DNA of 6,912 nt from CAIMMJ01 sp037131955 (GTDB lineage Bacteria; Bacteroidota; Bacteroidia; UBA4408), in contig JBAXQC010000101.1 in NCBI GenBank assembly GCA_037131955.1, positions 1-6,912 of the forward strand, in the 5' to 3' direction. The notes under the pieces were generated by a model. It was not told where the DNA came from. It ran no database searches and worked only from the letters and a program-made list of their open reading frames with translations. A program made the position numbers and the translations under genes. Each line of letters begins with the position of its first letter. Position 1 is the first letter of the stretch. This document shows, piece by piece, positions 1-6,912 of this stretch.

Positions 1-83
1 ATTTATTTTTAAGTATTTTCTTGTAATTTATTTTTCAATTATTAAATTGCAGAATTATTATCGTAACTAAAAATATTTCCAAC

Positions 84-2735
84 ATGAAAATTCTAGACAT
101 AAAAGCAATGAGAGGCCCAAACATGTGGTCAATTAGAAGACACAAATTAATTGTTGTAAGGTTAGATTTAGAAGAACTTGAAGCACTTCCTACAGACAAA
201 CTTGAAGGATTTTCTGAAAGACTAGAAAAAATGTTTCCATCTATGAGGGCTCATCGTTGCAGCGAAAATCGAGAAGGTGGTTTTTTTCATAGAGTGCAAA
301 TTGGAACCTGGATGGGACATGTGTTAGAACACATTGCACTAGAGATTCAAACTTTAGCAGGCATGGAATGCGGTTTTGGAAGAACACGTTCTACTGCATC
401 TCCCGGAATTTATAATGTTGTGTTTTCTTACATGGAAGAAAAGGTTGGAATTTATGCTGCAAAGTCTGCATTTAGAATTTGTAATGCTTTGATAGAAGGG
501 AAAGAGTATAATCTTGCTGAAGACATTATGGACATGAGAGAAATGCGAGAAAGAGAACGCCTTGGTCCTTCTACAGGTTCTTTGGTAGATGAAGCAATTA
601 ACAGAGGAATTCCATACATTAGGTTAAACAGACATTCCTTGGTGCAGTTAGGATATGGTGTAAATCAAAAAAGAATTCAAGCAACCGTAACAAGCACCAC
701 CAGTAATATTGCAGTAGAAATTGCGTGTGACAAAGAAGAAACAAAAAACTTACTAGAGCAAGCTTCAATACCAACACCAAAAGGAAGAATAATTTACGAC
801 GAAGAAGATTTACAAGGCGCTATTGATTATATAGAATATCCAATTGTATTAAAACCCGTAAATGGAAATCATGGCAGAGGAATAACAACAAATATTAAAT
901 CATGGGAAGAGGCTGTAGAAGCCTTGGCCTTGGCAAAAAAAGTTTCAAGAGCAGTAATTTGCGAGCGCTACATAACGGGTTTCGATTTTAGATTACTGGT
1001 AATTAATTACAAACTTATAGCAGCAGCTCGTCGTACCCCTGCATGCGTTATTGGCGATGGAAAATCTTCTATACAAGATTTAGTAAACAAAGTAAACTCT
1101 GATCCACGCCGAGGATATGGTCACGAAAAAGTTCTTACTGCAATTAAAATAGACGATATGACTTTAAACATATTAAAGGAAAAATCGCTAACGTTAGATA
1201 GCATAGTTGCTAAAGATGAAGTATTGTATTTAAAAACAACGGCAAATTTAAGCACCGGCGGAACTGCCACAGACGTTACAGATTTAGTTCACCCCTACAA
1301 TGTTTTTATGGCCGAAAGAATTGCAAAAATTATCGGTTTAGACATTTGCGGTATAGATATAATGGCATCTGATTTAACCACTCCAATCAACGAAAATGGT
1401 GGAGCAATTTTAGAGGTAAATGCAGGCCCAGGTTTTAGAATGCATATTGCACCAACAGAGGGCTTGCCAAGAAATGTTGCAGACCCAGTAATGGATATGT
1501 TGTATCCTCCGGGAACATCAAGTAGAATTCCTATTATTGCAATAACCGGAACAAACGGAAAAACAACAACTACAAGACTCATGGCTCACATTGTAAAAAC
1601 TATGGGCTATAAAGTTGGCTTTACAACAACTGATGGAATATATATTCAGAACAGATTATTGCAAAGAGGCGATTGCACCGGACCAATAAGTGCTGAATTT
1701 GTGCTGAAAGATCCTACAGTAGATTTTGCAGTTTTAGAAACAGCACGAGGCGGAATTTTAAGAGCAGGATTAGGATTTCATAAATGTGATATTGGTATTG
1801 TTACAAATATTGCTGCAGATCATTTAGGATTGCAGGACATAAATAACTTAGAGGATTTAGCCCGTGTAAAAAGCGTTGTTCCGGATGCTGTTATGCCTAG
1901 CGGAACAGCAATTTTAAATGCTGACGACGAACTTGTTTTTAATATGCAAAATGGTTTGCAATGCAAAATTGCACTGTTTAGTATGGAAGAAAATAATCCT
2001 AGAATTATAGAACATACTAACGCTGGTGGCTTGGCGTGTATTGCCGAAAATGGGTACATTACCATTTGTAAAGGAACATGGAGAATAAGAGTAGATAAAA
2101 TTGTAAATATTCCGCTTACATATAGAGGAAAAGCGTTGTTTATGATTCAAAATATTTTGCCTGTTGTATTGGCTGGTTTTATTCAAGGATTTAAAATTGA
2201 AGACATGCGATTGGCATTAGAAACATTCATCCCAAGTCCAACGCAAACACCAGGAAGAATGAACTTATTCCAGTTTAAAGATTTTGAAGTGATGATAGAT
2301 TATGCTCACAATCCAGCAGGTTTTGAAGCAATAAGCAAGTTTTTAGAGAAAGTAGAAAGTACACATAAGGTTGGTATAATAGCAGGAGTAGGAGATAGGA
2401 GAGCTGAGGATATTATTCAATTAGGAAAACTATCTGCAAAGATGTTTGACGAAGTAATTATACGTCAAGATAAAAATCTAAGAGGAAGAAGTAATCAAGA
2501 AATTATTGATTTAATGGTTGAAGGTATAAAATCAGTGAATCCAACAATGAATTACACAGCAATACCCAAAGAAAAAGAAGCTATAGATTATGCAATAAAA
2601 AATGCAAAAAAAGGAAGTTTTATTATTATTTGTAGCGATGTAATTCCTGATGCACTGGAGCAAATTATGAAATACAAAGAAAATGAAGATAAATTTGTAA
2701 TATCAAAATCAGATATTCCAAATCAACATGCATAA
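84..2735 (+). CDS. cphA: Cyanophycin synthetase (CphA1-type, full length)
   Basis: Cytoplasmic enzyme that polymerises Asp and Arg, using ATP, into cyanophycin (multi-L-arginyl-poly-L-aspartate), a nitrogen store. The 883 residues match the usual CphA1 length and show all three regions. The N-domain (about 1-160) opens with the family-like MKILDIKAMRGPN and holds H79-V-L-E82-H83. The ATP-grasp domain (about 210-475), which adds Asp, has the KPVNGNHGRG loop from K257, and D425, E444 and N446 as likely Mg ligands. The Mur-ligase-like domain (about 483-865), which adds Arg, has the P-loop GTNGKTTTT at 489-497, NIAADHLG at 575-582, TPGR at 722-725 and DYAHNP at 739-744. CphA2-type enzymes are shorter and lack an intact second active site, so CphA1 fits better. 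The leader is A/T-rich without a Shine-Dalgarno sequence. The next gene follows after 21 bases on the same strand. No cyanophycinase or isoaspartyl dipeptidase is visible in the window. The family call is secure; polymer production is inferred. Confidence 0.96.
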   Translation: MKILDIKAMRGPNMWSIRRHKLIVVRLDLEELEALPTDKLEGFSERLEKMFPSMRAHRCSENREGGFFHRVQIGTWMGHVLEHIALEIQTLAGMECGFGRTRSTASPGIYNVVFSYMEEKVGIYAAKSAFRICNALIEGKEYNLAEDIMDMREMRERERLGPSTGSLVDEAINRGIPYIRLNRHSLVQLGYGVNQKRIQATVTSTTSNIAVEIACDKEETKNLLEQASIPTPKGRIIYDEEDLQGAIDYIEYPIVLKPVNGNHGRGITTNIKSWEEAVEALALAKKVSRAVICERYITGFDFRLLVINYKLIAAARRTPACVIGDGKSSIQDLVNKVNSDPRRGYGHEKVLTAIKIDDMTLNILKEKSLTLDSIVAKDEVLYLKTTANLSTGGTATDVTDLVHPYNVFMAERIAKIIGLDICGIDIMASDLTTPINENGGAILEVNAGPGFRMHIAPTEGLPRNVADPVMDMLYPPGTSSRIPIIAITGTNGKTTTTRLMAHIVKTMGYKVGFTTTDGIYIQNRLLQRGDCTGPISAEFVLKDPTVDFAVLETARGGILRAGLGFHKCDIGIVTNIAADHLGLQDINNLEDLARVKSVVPDAVMPSGTAILNADDELVFNMQNGLQCKIALFSMEENNPRIIEHTNAGGLACIAENGYITICKGTWRIRVDKIVNIPLTYRGKALFMIQNILPVVLAGFIQGFKIEDMRLALETFIPSPTQTPGRMNLFQFKDFEVMIDYAHNPAGFEAISKFLEKVESTHKVGIIAGVGDRRAEDIIQLGKLSAKMFDEVIIRQDKNLRGRSNQEIIDLMVEGIKSVNPTMNYTAIPKEKEAIDYAIKNAKKGSFIIICSDVIPDALEQIMKYKENEDKFVISKSDIPNQHA

Positions 2736-2756
2736 AAAATTATATATAAATAAAAT

Positions 2757-3296
2757 ATGAGTGAAGTAACTTACGGCAGCACAATAAAACATGAAATTTA
2801 TGGCAAAGGAAAGGTTGTAAAAGTGGACGATTTGTTTTATAAAATAGATTTTGGTGTTAAAGGTGTTATTGATATTTCTAAAAGAGCTGAAGATTTAATT
2901 AAAGTGTTGGAAGAGCCAACTGCCATGGGAGAGGAAGATGTGCCTATGGATAGAATAGAAAAAACACTTACCCAAATTTTAGAAAAGTATTTGGGAATAA
3001 CGGAGGTTGTTACTTTAGGGGAAAAATGGCAAGGAGGAACAATGATTTTGCAGCCGGGAACTAGCGGTTTAAAATCGAAAGAAATTCCAATTGAAACATT
3101 TTTTCACAAAATAGTTATGCTTAGAGACAGGTTACGTGTGCTAGAGCAACAAATAAATTCTCACTCAAAACTTACGGACGAAGACAAAGTAAATATGCAA
3201 CAATACATCACACGATGTTACGGTTCAATGACTACTTTTAACGTGCTCTTTAAAAACAACGAGGATTATTTTGTAGGCGAAAAAACTAAAGAATAA
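2757..3296 (+). CDS. Conserved-type protein of unknown function with Tudor/CarD-like N-terminal barrel
   Basis: I do not recognise a named family for this 179-residue protein. Residues about 5-45 (GSTIKHEIYGKGKVVKVDD, then YKIDFGVKGVIDIS) have the pattern 'H..yGkG.V..v......v.F..G...i'. That is typical of small SH3/Tudor-like barrels such as the C-terminal domain of UvrD/PcrA helicases and CarD-type RNA-polymerase-binding domains. A middle part (about 60-110) includes WQGGTMILQPG and a run ending KEIPIETFF. The C-terminal third (about 112-165) looks helical and charged. There is no signal peptide, membrane segment or visible catalytic motif, so it is probably cytoplasmic. It starts 21 bases after cphA in an all-A/T gap (tatatataaataaaat before ATG), which suggests co-transcription. 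Its stop is 9 bases from the convergent mnmH stop. A protein- or nucleic-acid-binding role is only an inference from the barrel. Coding use resembles cphA, so I take it as a real gene. Confidence 0.87.
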   Translation: MSEVTYGSTIKHEIYGKGKVVKVDDLFYKIDFGVKGVIDISKRAEDLIKVLEEPTAMGEEDVPMDRIEKTLTQILEKYLGITEVVTLGEKWQGGTMILQPGTSGLKSKEIPIETFFHKIVMLRDRLRVLEQQINSHSKLTDEDKVNMQQYITRCYGSMTTFNVLFKNNEDYFVGEKTKE

Positions 3297-3305
3297 ACTT
3301 TTATC

Positions 3306-4331
3306 TTAATTAGGGATTTTTGTTTTTGTAAAATCAATAAATTCATTGATGTTGTTATTTATTGACGTGTAATTTATAACATCATCTGCATTTCTGTTTA
3401 CTAATCCTTTTAAATAGGCTTTGTCGTAGTAAACTAAAAGATAATTTATCCACAGATAAAAATCTTTGTTGCACAAGGCTTCAATGGAATTTTTTAGCGC
3501 TAACCCGCCAAGTTTTTTTTCAATTTTTTTTGTAGATTCAATAAGTAAGTCAATTTCAAAACCTGAATACTCCTCAATTATATTTTTAATTCTTAGCTCC
3601 CTGTCTACAATTAGGTTTATAAATTTTGCTCGTTTCATTTGTTCAAAAAATACAGTAGGAATTTGATTTTTTCCTATCATAATACTTTCTGCTTCCAACC
3701 AAATATTTTTTTTTACATCCACATAAAATAATTCTATGGCCAAATTATTTTCAAATTGTTCTTGTGTGGGTTGCTCCTTCATTCCCAAACCTCCAAAAGC
3801 AGAACCTTTGTGGTTTGCTAATCCTTCGAGGTCTATAACTTGAAATTTTTTTTCTTTTAACTGATGCAAAATTTTAGTTTTTCCACTTCCAGTATGTCCT
3901 CCTAAAATTAAAATTTTACGGGGCAAAGAAAACATTTCTAAACATCTATTTCTAAAACTTTTATATCCCCCTTTTAATACATAAACTTCAAATCCAGCTT
4001 TGTCAAAAAGCCAAGTCATAATATTGCTTCTTAATCCTCCTCGCCAGCAATACACTAAAATCTTACCTGATTTTTGATAATTTAATAGTTGGTTTATTTT
4101 TGAAAAAAAGTTCTTTCCTTCCAATTCAAATCCTTTTAGTACTGCACTGTTTTTTCCTTCTTGTTTGTATGTGGTACCTACAATGGCTCTGCTCTCATCG
4201 TCTAATAGAGGTATGTTCACTGCACCTAAAACATGTCCTTGTTTGTATTCCTTAGGGCTTCTAACATCAACTATTAACGTAGACTTTTTTGCTTGACTGA
4301 TGAATTCGTCAATTGAAATTATAATTGCCAT
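3306..4331 (-). CDS. mnmH: tRNA 2-selenouridine synthase (MnmH/SelU/YbbB)
   Basis: Acts on the wobble uridine (U34) of tRNAs for Lys, Glu and Gln. The family geranylates 2-thiouridine and then exchanges it for selenium from selenophosphate, giving 2-selenouridine. The 341-residue protein has an N-terminal rhodanese domain (about 5-130) with DVRSPKEY at 22-29 and the active-site loop YCWRGGLRS, where C95 is the expected catalytic cysteine. A P-loop domain follows, with Walker A GGHTGSGKT at 144-152 and the family signature DLEGLANHKGSAFG at 167-180. QPTQEQFEN (187-195) and WLEAES (211-216) also fit. It is slightly shorter than the E. coli protein, but I see no missing motif. The ATG overlaps the glycosyltransferase stop by one base (TAATG), suggesting translational coupling. 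Selenophosphate synthetase (selD) is not in the window, so selenium use by this organism cannot be judged here. The gene carries four A-tracts of 8-9 bases. Confidence 0.95.
   Translation of the reverse strand: MAIIISIDEFISQAKKSTLIVDVRSPKEYKQGHVLGAVNIPLLDDESRAIVGTTYKQEGKNSAVLKGFELEGKNFFSKINQLLNYQKSGKILVYCWRGGLRSNIMTWLFDKAGFEVYVLKGGYKSFRNRCLEMFSLPRKILILGGHTGSGKTKILHQLKEKKFQVIDLEGLANHKGSAFGGLGMKEQPTQEQFENNLAIELFYVDVKKNIWLEAESIMIGKNQIPTVFFEQMKRAKFINLIVDRELRIKNIIEEYSGFEIDLLIESTKKIEKKLGGLALKNSIEALCNKDFYLWINYLLVYYDKAYLKGLVNRNADDVINYTSINNNINEFIDFTKTKIPN
3513..3531 (-). repeat. Paired A8 homopolymer tracts within mnmH
   Basis: On the coding (minus) strand two runs of eight A are separated by TTG, encoding Lys/Ile/Glu-rich residues (KKIEKK) near residue 270. 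Further runs occur at 3706-3714 (A9) and 3846-3853 (A8) in the same gene. All are in frame as given. Such tracts can promote polymerase slippage or replication errors, but long A-runs are also expected in AT-rich Lys codons. Confidence 0.6.
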
Positions 4332-4333
4332 TA
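4329..4333 (-). other. TAATG stop-start overlap between glycosyltransferase and mnmH
   Basis: On the minus strand the glycosyltransferase stop TAA shares its last A with the mnmH ATG, forming TAATG. No Shine-Dalgarno sequence is visible before the mnmH start. This arrangement usually means the downstream gene is translated by ribosomes finishing the upstream one. It also supports this start codon and a shared transcript. Confidence 0.8.
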
Positions 4334-5368
4334 ATAGAAATTATTTTTGTTTAAACTCGTAAACGTCTTATTTCTCTTGATGTAATAATTCCAAACAATT
4401 GAACCATTAAATACTTTAGAAAGAATTTTTTCTTTTTTATCAATATTGTTTTCCTTTCTCTTATTGTACATTTTTTTAAAATTGTAATAAAAATCTTTGT
4501 GAGCTTTTAGCACTGCATATAAGTGATTAATATCTCCTTGTAAAAGAAATTTTATTCCGGCAATTCCATCTAATATCATCCTCAGCAGTAGGGTGCGAAA
4601 GAAAAATTTTGATGGTAAATTCTTGGTTAATAGGTAAAGATTATTTCTAAAATTTAAATACGTTTTTTGAGGATTTATAGCATTTAACGTACCTCCTCCC
4701 ACGTGGTAAACAATTGAACTTGGACAATAATAAATTAAGTAATTTTTGTTTTTTAGTCGCCAGCATAAATCTATCTCTTCCATGTGTGCAAAAAAATCAG
4801 TGTCTAAACCACCTACTTCAAAAAGACATTCACTCCTTATAAATAAACAACAGCCCGAAGCCCAAAAAATTTCTTCTTCTTTTTCGTATTGATGTTTGTC
4901 TACTTCTATTGAATCAAATATTCTTCCTCTACAAAATGGATAGCCAATTCTATCAATAAAACCACCTGCACCACCTGCATATTCAAATTTATTTTTTTCT
5001 GAATACGATAAAATTTTTGGCTGACAAGCTGCTATTTTTTTGTTTTTTTCAAAGATTTCAAGTATGGGTTCTAACCAATTTTTACTTACTTCCACATCGG
5101 AATTTAACAGCACAAAATAATCGGCATCAACATTTTTTAATGCTTCGTTGTATCCGCCAGCATATCCATTATTGTTGTGGTTTTGAATAATCTTTACTTC
5201 AGAAAAATTGGTATTTAACCACTCAACAGAATCATCTGTAGAGCAATTGTCAGCTACATAAACATCACAAATTTCTCTAGAAGAATTCTTTATTACATCA
5301 GGTAAAAATTTCTCTAGCCATTTTTTTCCATTCCAATTTAAAATAACAACCGCAACTTTCTTTCTCAT
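4331..5368 (-). CDS. Family 2 glycosyltransferase (GT-A fold; rhamnosyltransferase-like)
   Basis: Transfers a sugar from a nucleotide donor, probably on the cytoplasmic side, for a surface polysaccharide or glycan. Donor and acceptor cannot be read from the sequence. With the start used here it has 345 residues. The N-terminal strand VAVVILNWNG is typical of the family. It is followed by DNCSTDDS (40-47) for nucleotide binding, NGYAGGYNEAL (67-77), and NSDVEV (89-94), which stands in for the DxD metal site. ASGCCLFIR (170-178) and HMEEIDLCWR (195-204) follow; E198 or D200 is the likely catalytic base. YHVGGGT (221-227) completes the pattern of WbbL-like GT2 enzymes. Residues about 255-278 are hydrophobic and may touch the membrane, and the tail is Lys/Asn-rich. 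A TTG at 5377 is in frame, but the ATG at 5368 places MRKK directly before the first strand, as usual, so I prefer it. It begins 9 bases after the GWxTD stop and ends overlapping mnmH. Confidence 0.93.
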   Translation of the reverse strand: MRKKVAVVILNWNGKKWLEKFLPDVIKNSSREICDVYVADNCSTDDSVEWLNTNFSEVKIIQNHNNNGYAGGYNEALKNVDADYFVLLNSDVEVSKNWLEPILEIFEKNKKIAACQPKILSYSEKNKFEYAGGAGGFIDRIGYPFCRGRIFDSIEVDKHQYEKEEEIFWASGCCLFIRSECLFEVGGLDTDFFAHMEEIDLCWRLKNKNYLIYYCPSSIVYHVGGGTLNAINPQKTYLNFRNNLYLLTKNLPSKFFFRTLLLRMILDGIAGIKFLLQGDINHLYAVLKAHKDFYYNFKKMYNKRKENNIDKKEKILSKVFNGSIVWNYYIKRNKTFTSLNKNNFY

Positions 5369-5377
5369 CAAAAACAA

Positions 5378-6859
5378 TTAGCGAGGAGTATTAAAGTTTT
5401 CGTTAATTCTATTTCCAAAATAGTCAATTCCTCTCTCTGTATCTAAATTTCTTTGAAGATCGCTTCTATTTTTTTGGATTTTTTCTAATTTCAATTGCCA
5501 CCTATCGTCTCTAGTTTCGCCAATAGCATCGGAATGTAAAAGTACCCATCTATTGGTTGCAAGCTCTGGGCTATAAAATACAAATCTTCTATTTGTTCTA
5601 TTGTTTAGTTTATAGTACTGCCAAATTTCGTAGGGATAAACACCAGAATCGTTGTCGTGTTGGTCTCTTACATCGGGTTTCCCATATTGCAAATAAACTC
5701 TTCCTCTATCTGTTTGAAAGCCTCTTAATATTTTTGTTCCAAATAATTGATCAGCAGTTGATACCTCTTTCATATAAAAATCATAAGGTTTTTTTGGATT
5801 ATTTCTCTCCCTTTTTACCCAAAATTGATAAAGAAATAATTTCATTTTATCTTCTTCTTTAGAATCAATTACATTTCTGGCAAAGTCCACTTCTAATCTA
5901 TCTGATATTGGTCGTAAACATCTTATTAAATCTATAAGTGTGTCCTTGCTATATTTTTCTACAAACGTATTTTCTAGACTTTGGTTGGAAGAAAAATCTT
6001 CTGAAAATAGTTTTAACGGTAAACTCCTCTGAAAAAATAATTTTGTGCTGGCAAAAACTTCATTGCTTTTGTTTTTTGCTTCAATAATTAAATTATAATT
6101 TCCACTGGGCAAATTAGTAATATCAAACACTTGCAAAAATGGAACAACTGGATTAGATTCCATTTTTTTAAACATAGAAAAATTATCAAGGCGCTGTTTG
6201 GTTTCATAATTTTCTATGGAATAGTTTATTAAAAATTTTTCTTGCTTACCAATACTTTCATGTGTGTTATAAAGCTCACCATAAAATGACAATTCATTAA
6301 TTTTTTCCCCATAAAAATCTCCCATAAATGGAATTAAATCGTAGCCATTTTTTACTGTAATTTTATTTTCTGTGCTGCTGCTGTAGGAACGTAAAAATTC
6401 AATTGATGAAAATTTTGATTCAGTTGCATTGTACTCCAAAGAATAGTTTTGCTTTGCCGAAAAAACATTTTCCTTTTTATTAAAATCGTTGATAGTAAGT
6501 TCTAAGGTGTAGTTGTTAGAGGGAAGAAAATATCTTTTAATGTCAAAAAAAGTAGGTTTATTTTTTTCGGTTTCCTCAATTTCAGGGCTTAACAGCGTGT
6601 AATTATTAAAATTGAAGATACTATCGCCTTTGGCAAAAATTATAGAAATATCTATAGAACTTTGCATTTTTCCTGAAGGATTTTTTATCCACACCAACGA
6701 AGTGCCATCAACCGAAATATAAGATTCTACATACGGACCTTGCTGCGAATTGTAGAATTTACAGAGCTGAACAGCTACTTCTATATTTCTAGAGAAGGCA
6801 CCATTAATTGAAAGCAAGAAAAAAAATGAAAGGAATAAGGCTTTTATTGTATTTGACAT
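5378..6859 (-). CDS. Secreted GWxTD-domain protein (variant GFQTD motif)
   Basis: Exported protein of unknown function. The 493 residues start with a clear Sec signal peptide: MSNTIK, a hydrophobic core ALFLSFFFLLSINGA, and likely cleavage after A-F-S23. There is no lipobox cysteine at that site. The central part (about 24-290) looks beta-rich and Asn/Ser/Tyr-rich, consistent with periplasmic or outer-membrane-facing Ig-like folds. The C-terminal part (about 335-450) matches the GWxTD domain known from Bacteroidota and Acidobacteria. It has FLYQFWVKRERNNP (342-355), then GFQTDRGRVYLQYGKPD (380-396), then YEIWQYY (410-416) and FVFYS (426-430). The name-giving Trp is Phe (F381) here, but the surrounding DRGRVYLxYGxPD is intact. 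The ATG at 6859 gives the signal peptide directly and lies just downstream of a promoter-like box. It is first in a three-gene leftward run. The domain assignment is firm; the role is unknown. Confidence 0.92.
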   Translation of the reverse strand: MSNTIKALFLSFFFLLSINGAFSRNIEVAVQLCKFYNSQQGPYVESYISVDGTSLVWIKNPSGKMQSSIDISIIFAKGDSIFNFNNYTLLSPEIEETEKNKPTFFDIKRYFLPSNNYTLELTINDFNKKENVFSAKQNYSLEYNATESKFSSIEFLRSYSSSTENKITVKNGYDLIPFMGDFYGEKINELSFYGELYNTHESIGKQEKFLINYSIENYETKQRLDNFSMFKKMESNPVVPFLQVFDITNLPSGNYNLIIEAKNKSNEVFASTKLFFQRSLPLKLFSEDFSSNQSLENTFVEKYSKDTLIDLIRCLRPISDRLEVDFARNVIDSKEEDKMKLFLYQFWVKRERNNPKKPYDFYMKEVSTADQLFGTKILRGFQTDRGRVYLQYGKPDVRDQHDNDSGVYPYEIWQYYKLNNRTNRRFVFYSPELATNRWVLLHSDAIGETRDDRWQLKLEKIQKNRSDLQRNLDTERGIDYFGNRINENFNTPR

Positions 6860-6892
6860 AAAGGAATAAAATCTGTTTTAAATTAGGCAAAT

Positions 6893-6900
6893 CAAATTTA
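6893..6900 (-). promoter_or_regulatory. Possible Bacteroidota-type -7 promoter box for the leftward operon
   Basis: Read on the minus strand this is TAAATTTG, a full match to the Bacteroidota housekeeping -7 consensus TAnnTTTG. It lies in non-coding DNA, 33 bases before the GWxTD gene start, and would give a leader of roughly 25-30 bases. The expected -33 TTG would fall about 19-21 bases further upstream, past the right edge, so it cannot be checked. The same 8-mer also occurs by chance inside coding sequence in this AT-rich window, which limits confidence. Confidence 0.4.
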
Positions 6901-6912
6901 GGAATAATAATT

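Noticed and set aside
21..50. Promoter-like TTG plus TAAATTGC (19-base spacing) upstream of cphA
   Set aside because: The -7 element differs from TAnnTTTG at its last two positions, and such partial matches are common in AT-rich DNA.
1295..1582. Minus-strand open frame opposite cphA (95 codons)
   Set aside because: It lies opposite the ATP-grasp/P-loop junction of cphA, whose protein motifs are clearly the real product. No family features are seen in the reverse product.
1820..2186. Two overlapping minus-strand open frames opposite cphA
   Set aside because: Both fall within the conserved Mur-ligase-like domain of cphA and overlap each other. They look like antisense shadows.
2690..2697. TAAATTTG box at the end of cphA as an internal promoter for the next gene
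   Set aside because: The -7 match is perfect, but there is no TTG at the expected distance upstream and the bases simply encode D-K-F-V in cphA. A chance match is likely.
3280..3305. Possible AT-rich hairpin followed by T6 on the minus strand, as a terminator after mnmH
   Set aside because: The stem has only four good pairs, then an A-A mismatch and wobble pairs, with a single G-C pair. It is too weak to call, and it overlaps the end of the convergent gene.
3466..3666. Plus-strand open frame of 66 codons opposite mnmH
   Set aside because: Its hydrophobic Phe/Ser/Ile-rich product is what the complement of Lys-rich mnmH codons gives. No start signal is seen.
4984..4991. TAAATTTG on the minus strand inside the glycosyltransferase gene
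   Set aside because: It is within coding sequence and has no -33 element at suitable spacing.
5557..5862. Plus-strand open frame of 101 codons opposite the GWxTD domain
   Set aside because: It is antisense to the best-conserved part of the GWxTD gene and has no recognisable domain.

Overview
The window is AT-rich (roughly one third G+C by eye on sample lines) and densely coded, with five protein genes and no RNA gene, mobile element or CRISPR array that I can see. Several signs point to Bacteroidota. There is a secreted GWxTD-type protein. None of the starts has a clear Shine-Dalgarno sequence and all have A/T-rich leaders. A TAAATTTG box, which fits the Bacteroidota -7 consensus TAnnTTTG, lies upstream of the leftward operon. 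I cannot place it below phylum.

Layout. Two genes read rightward: a full-length cyanophycin synthetase (84-2735), and 21 bases later a small conserved-type protein with a Tudor/CarD-like N-terminal barrel (2757-3296). Three genes read leftward from the right edge: a secreted GWxTD-domain protein (6859-5378), a family 2 glycosyltransferase (5368-4331) and tRNA 2-selenouridine synthase MnmH (4331-3306). The two groups converge with only 9 bases between their stop codons. No non-coding stretch exceeds 90 bases.

How the genes may work together. CphA would make the nitrogen/carbon storage polymer cyanophycin from Asp and Arg. The matching hydrolase (cyanophycinase) is not in the window and could lie just left of it. 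The small downstream protein is probably co-transcribed with cphA, but nothing shows it works in the same pathway. The leftward genes look like one transcript, with a 9-base gap and then a one-base TAATG overlap. They mix an envelope protein, a sugar transferase and a tRNA modification enzyme, so the operon need not be one pathway. I see no clear new multi-gene system. The points most worth a second look are the HxxEH motif in the CphA N-domain, the uncharacterised CphA-linked small protein, the GFQTD variant of the GWxTD signature, and the cluster of long A-tracts in mnmH.
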